Shown: piece after piece, positions 52,755 to 52,895 of the stretch
Position numbering within the stretch: the first letter of the stretch is position 1
How the letters are laid out: every line of letters begins with the position of its first letter
Source: Myxococcaceae bacterium
Lineage (GTDB): Bacteria; Myxococcota_A; Polyangia; Polyangiales; Ga0077539
Assembly (NCBI GenBank): GCA_004297725.1
Contig: SCUS01000077.1
Span: 1 to 52,895, forward strand
Reading direction: 5' to 3'
Length of the DNA stretch: 52,895 nt
Notes under the pieces: model-generated
The model's input: the letters and a program-made list of their open reading frames with translations, nothing else
Database searches by the model: none
What the model was told of the DNA's origin: nothing
Program-made: the position numbers and the translations under genes

Positions 52755-52895
52755 ATGCACCAAGGTGGCTTCTCGCTCATCCGTCTCTTCACCTCCTTCG
52801 CGATGCTCGGGGCGGAGTGGGTGATGTGGGTCCTGGTGGCGCTCTCGGTGGCGTCGGTGGCGCTGATGCTGGAGCGCGCCCGGTACTACCGCTCG
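52755..52895 (+). CDS. MotA/TolQ/ExbB proton-channel family protein, 5' fragment
   Basis: The first 47 codons of a gene cut by the window end. The translation begins MHQGGFSLIRLFTSFAMLGA and continues into a hydrophobic helix ('WVMWVLVALSVASVALMLER') then 'ARYYRS', matching the first transmembrane helix and 'ERxxxxRS' turn of ExbB/TolQ proteins, which energise TonB or Tol complexes. Between the pump stop (52580) and this ATG are 174 bases with no gene and no clear promoter. The assignment rests on a short segment. Confidence 0.7.
   Translation, partial: MHQGGFSLIRLFTSFAMLGAEWVMWVLVALSVASVALMLERARYYRS

Noticed and set aside
49188..52763. A leftward open frame of about 1190 codons opposite the RND pump
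   Set aside because: His/Arg/Asp-rich shadow of a strongly supported pump gene; no domain, signal or start context.

Overview
This is about 53 kb of very GC-rich DNA that reads like a chromosome segment of a deltaproteobacterial/myxobacterial lineage (Myxococcota, probably Polyangia such as the Sandaracinaceae). The grounds are the extreme third-position GC, many secreted lipoproteins with Asp/Gly/Ala-rich linkers and repeated 'NGCE' or 'CGACG' cysteine modules, an IgGFc-binding-type lipoprotein, HRD-type Ser/Thr kinases (one joined to an NTPase/TPR scaffold), an FHA-sigma54 activator and a lysine-rich histone-like protein. The lineage is inferred from gene style; no rRNA or tRNA gene was seen.

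Layout, left to right. 1-595: a composite non-coding repeat (67-bp inverted arms, then 34-bp tandem units). 596-4587 (-): IgGFc-binding-like lipoprotein and the bifunctional RelA/SpoT enzyme. 4673-4971: a near-perfect 104-bp inverted repeat in the divergent promoter region. 5063-7208 (+): a coupled trio of squalene/phytoene synthase-like enzyme, hexapeptide acyltransferase and family-2 glycosyltransferase. 7367-11560: lipoprotein, DUF2723-type membrane glycosyltransferase with TPRs, and a large Cys-repeat lipoprotein. 11594-13507: good sigma70 promoter and pyrG. 13525-18742: lipoproteins, an FGE-like protein without the catalytic cysteines, a NahK-like kinase, a YchJ-like SEC-C protein and an MFS transporter.

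18768-21024 holds a compact, overlapping three-gene cassette (P-loop NTPase plus two unrecognised proteins) with visibly lower GC than its neighbours; it is the best candidate for an undescribed, possibly conflict or defence, system. 21034-23431 has a lipoprotein, a small membrane protein and a second copy of the composite repeat. 23432-28860 has an acyl-CoA dehydrogenase, then a four-gene overlapping operon joining AllG (DUF1116), AllF/FdrA, a 63-residue protein and a NamZ-type exo-muramidase, without the AllH and carbamate kinase partners expected of oxamate carbamoyltransferase. 29047-32906 has a metallophosphoesterase, an intrinsic terminator, the histone-like protein, a MarC family membrane protein and a beta-helix-like lipoprotein.

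33126-43534 is a signalling and envelope block: a 1287-residue kinase-NTPase, an FHA-sigma54 activator, a WXXGXW-type repeat protein, and a leftward operon of OmpA/thrombospondin-repeat protein, Cys-repeat lipoprotein and a membrane Ser/Thr kinase. glmS follows (43680-45506, -). The right end is a complete tripartite efflux locus: MarR regulator and TolC-like channel leftward, periplasmic adaptor and RND pump rightward. A truncated MotA/TolQ/ExbB-type gene runs off the window.
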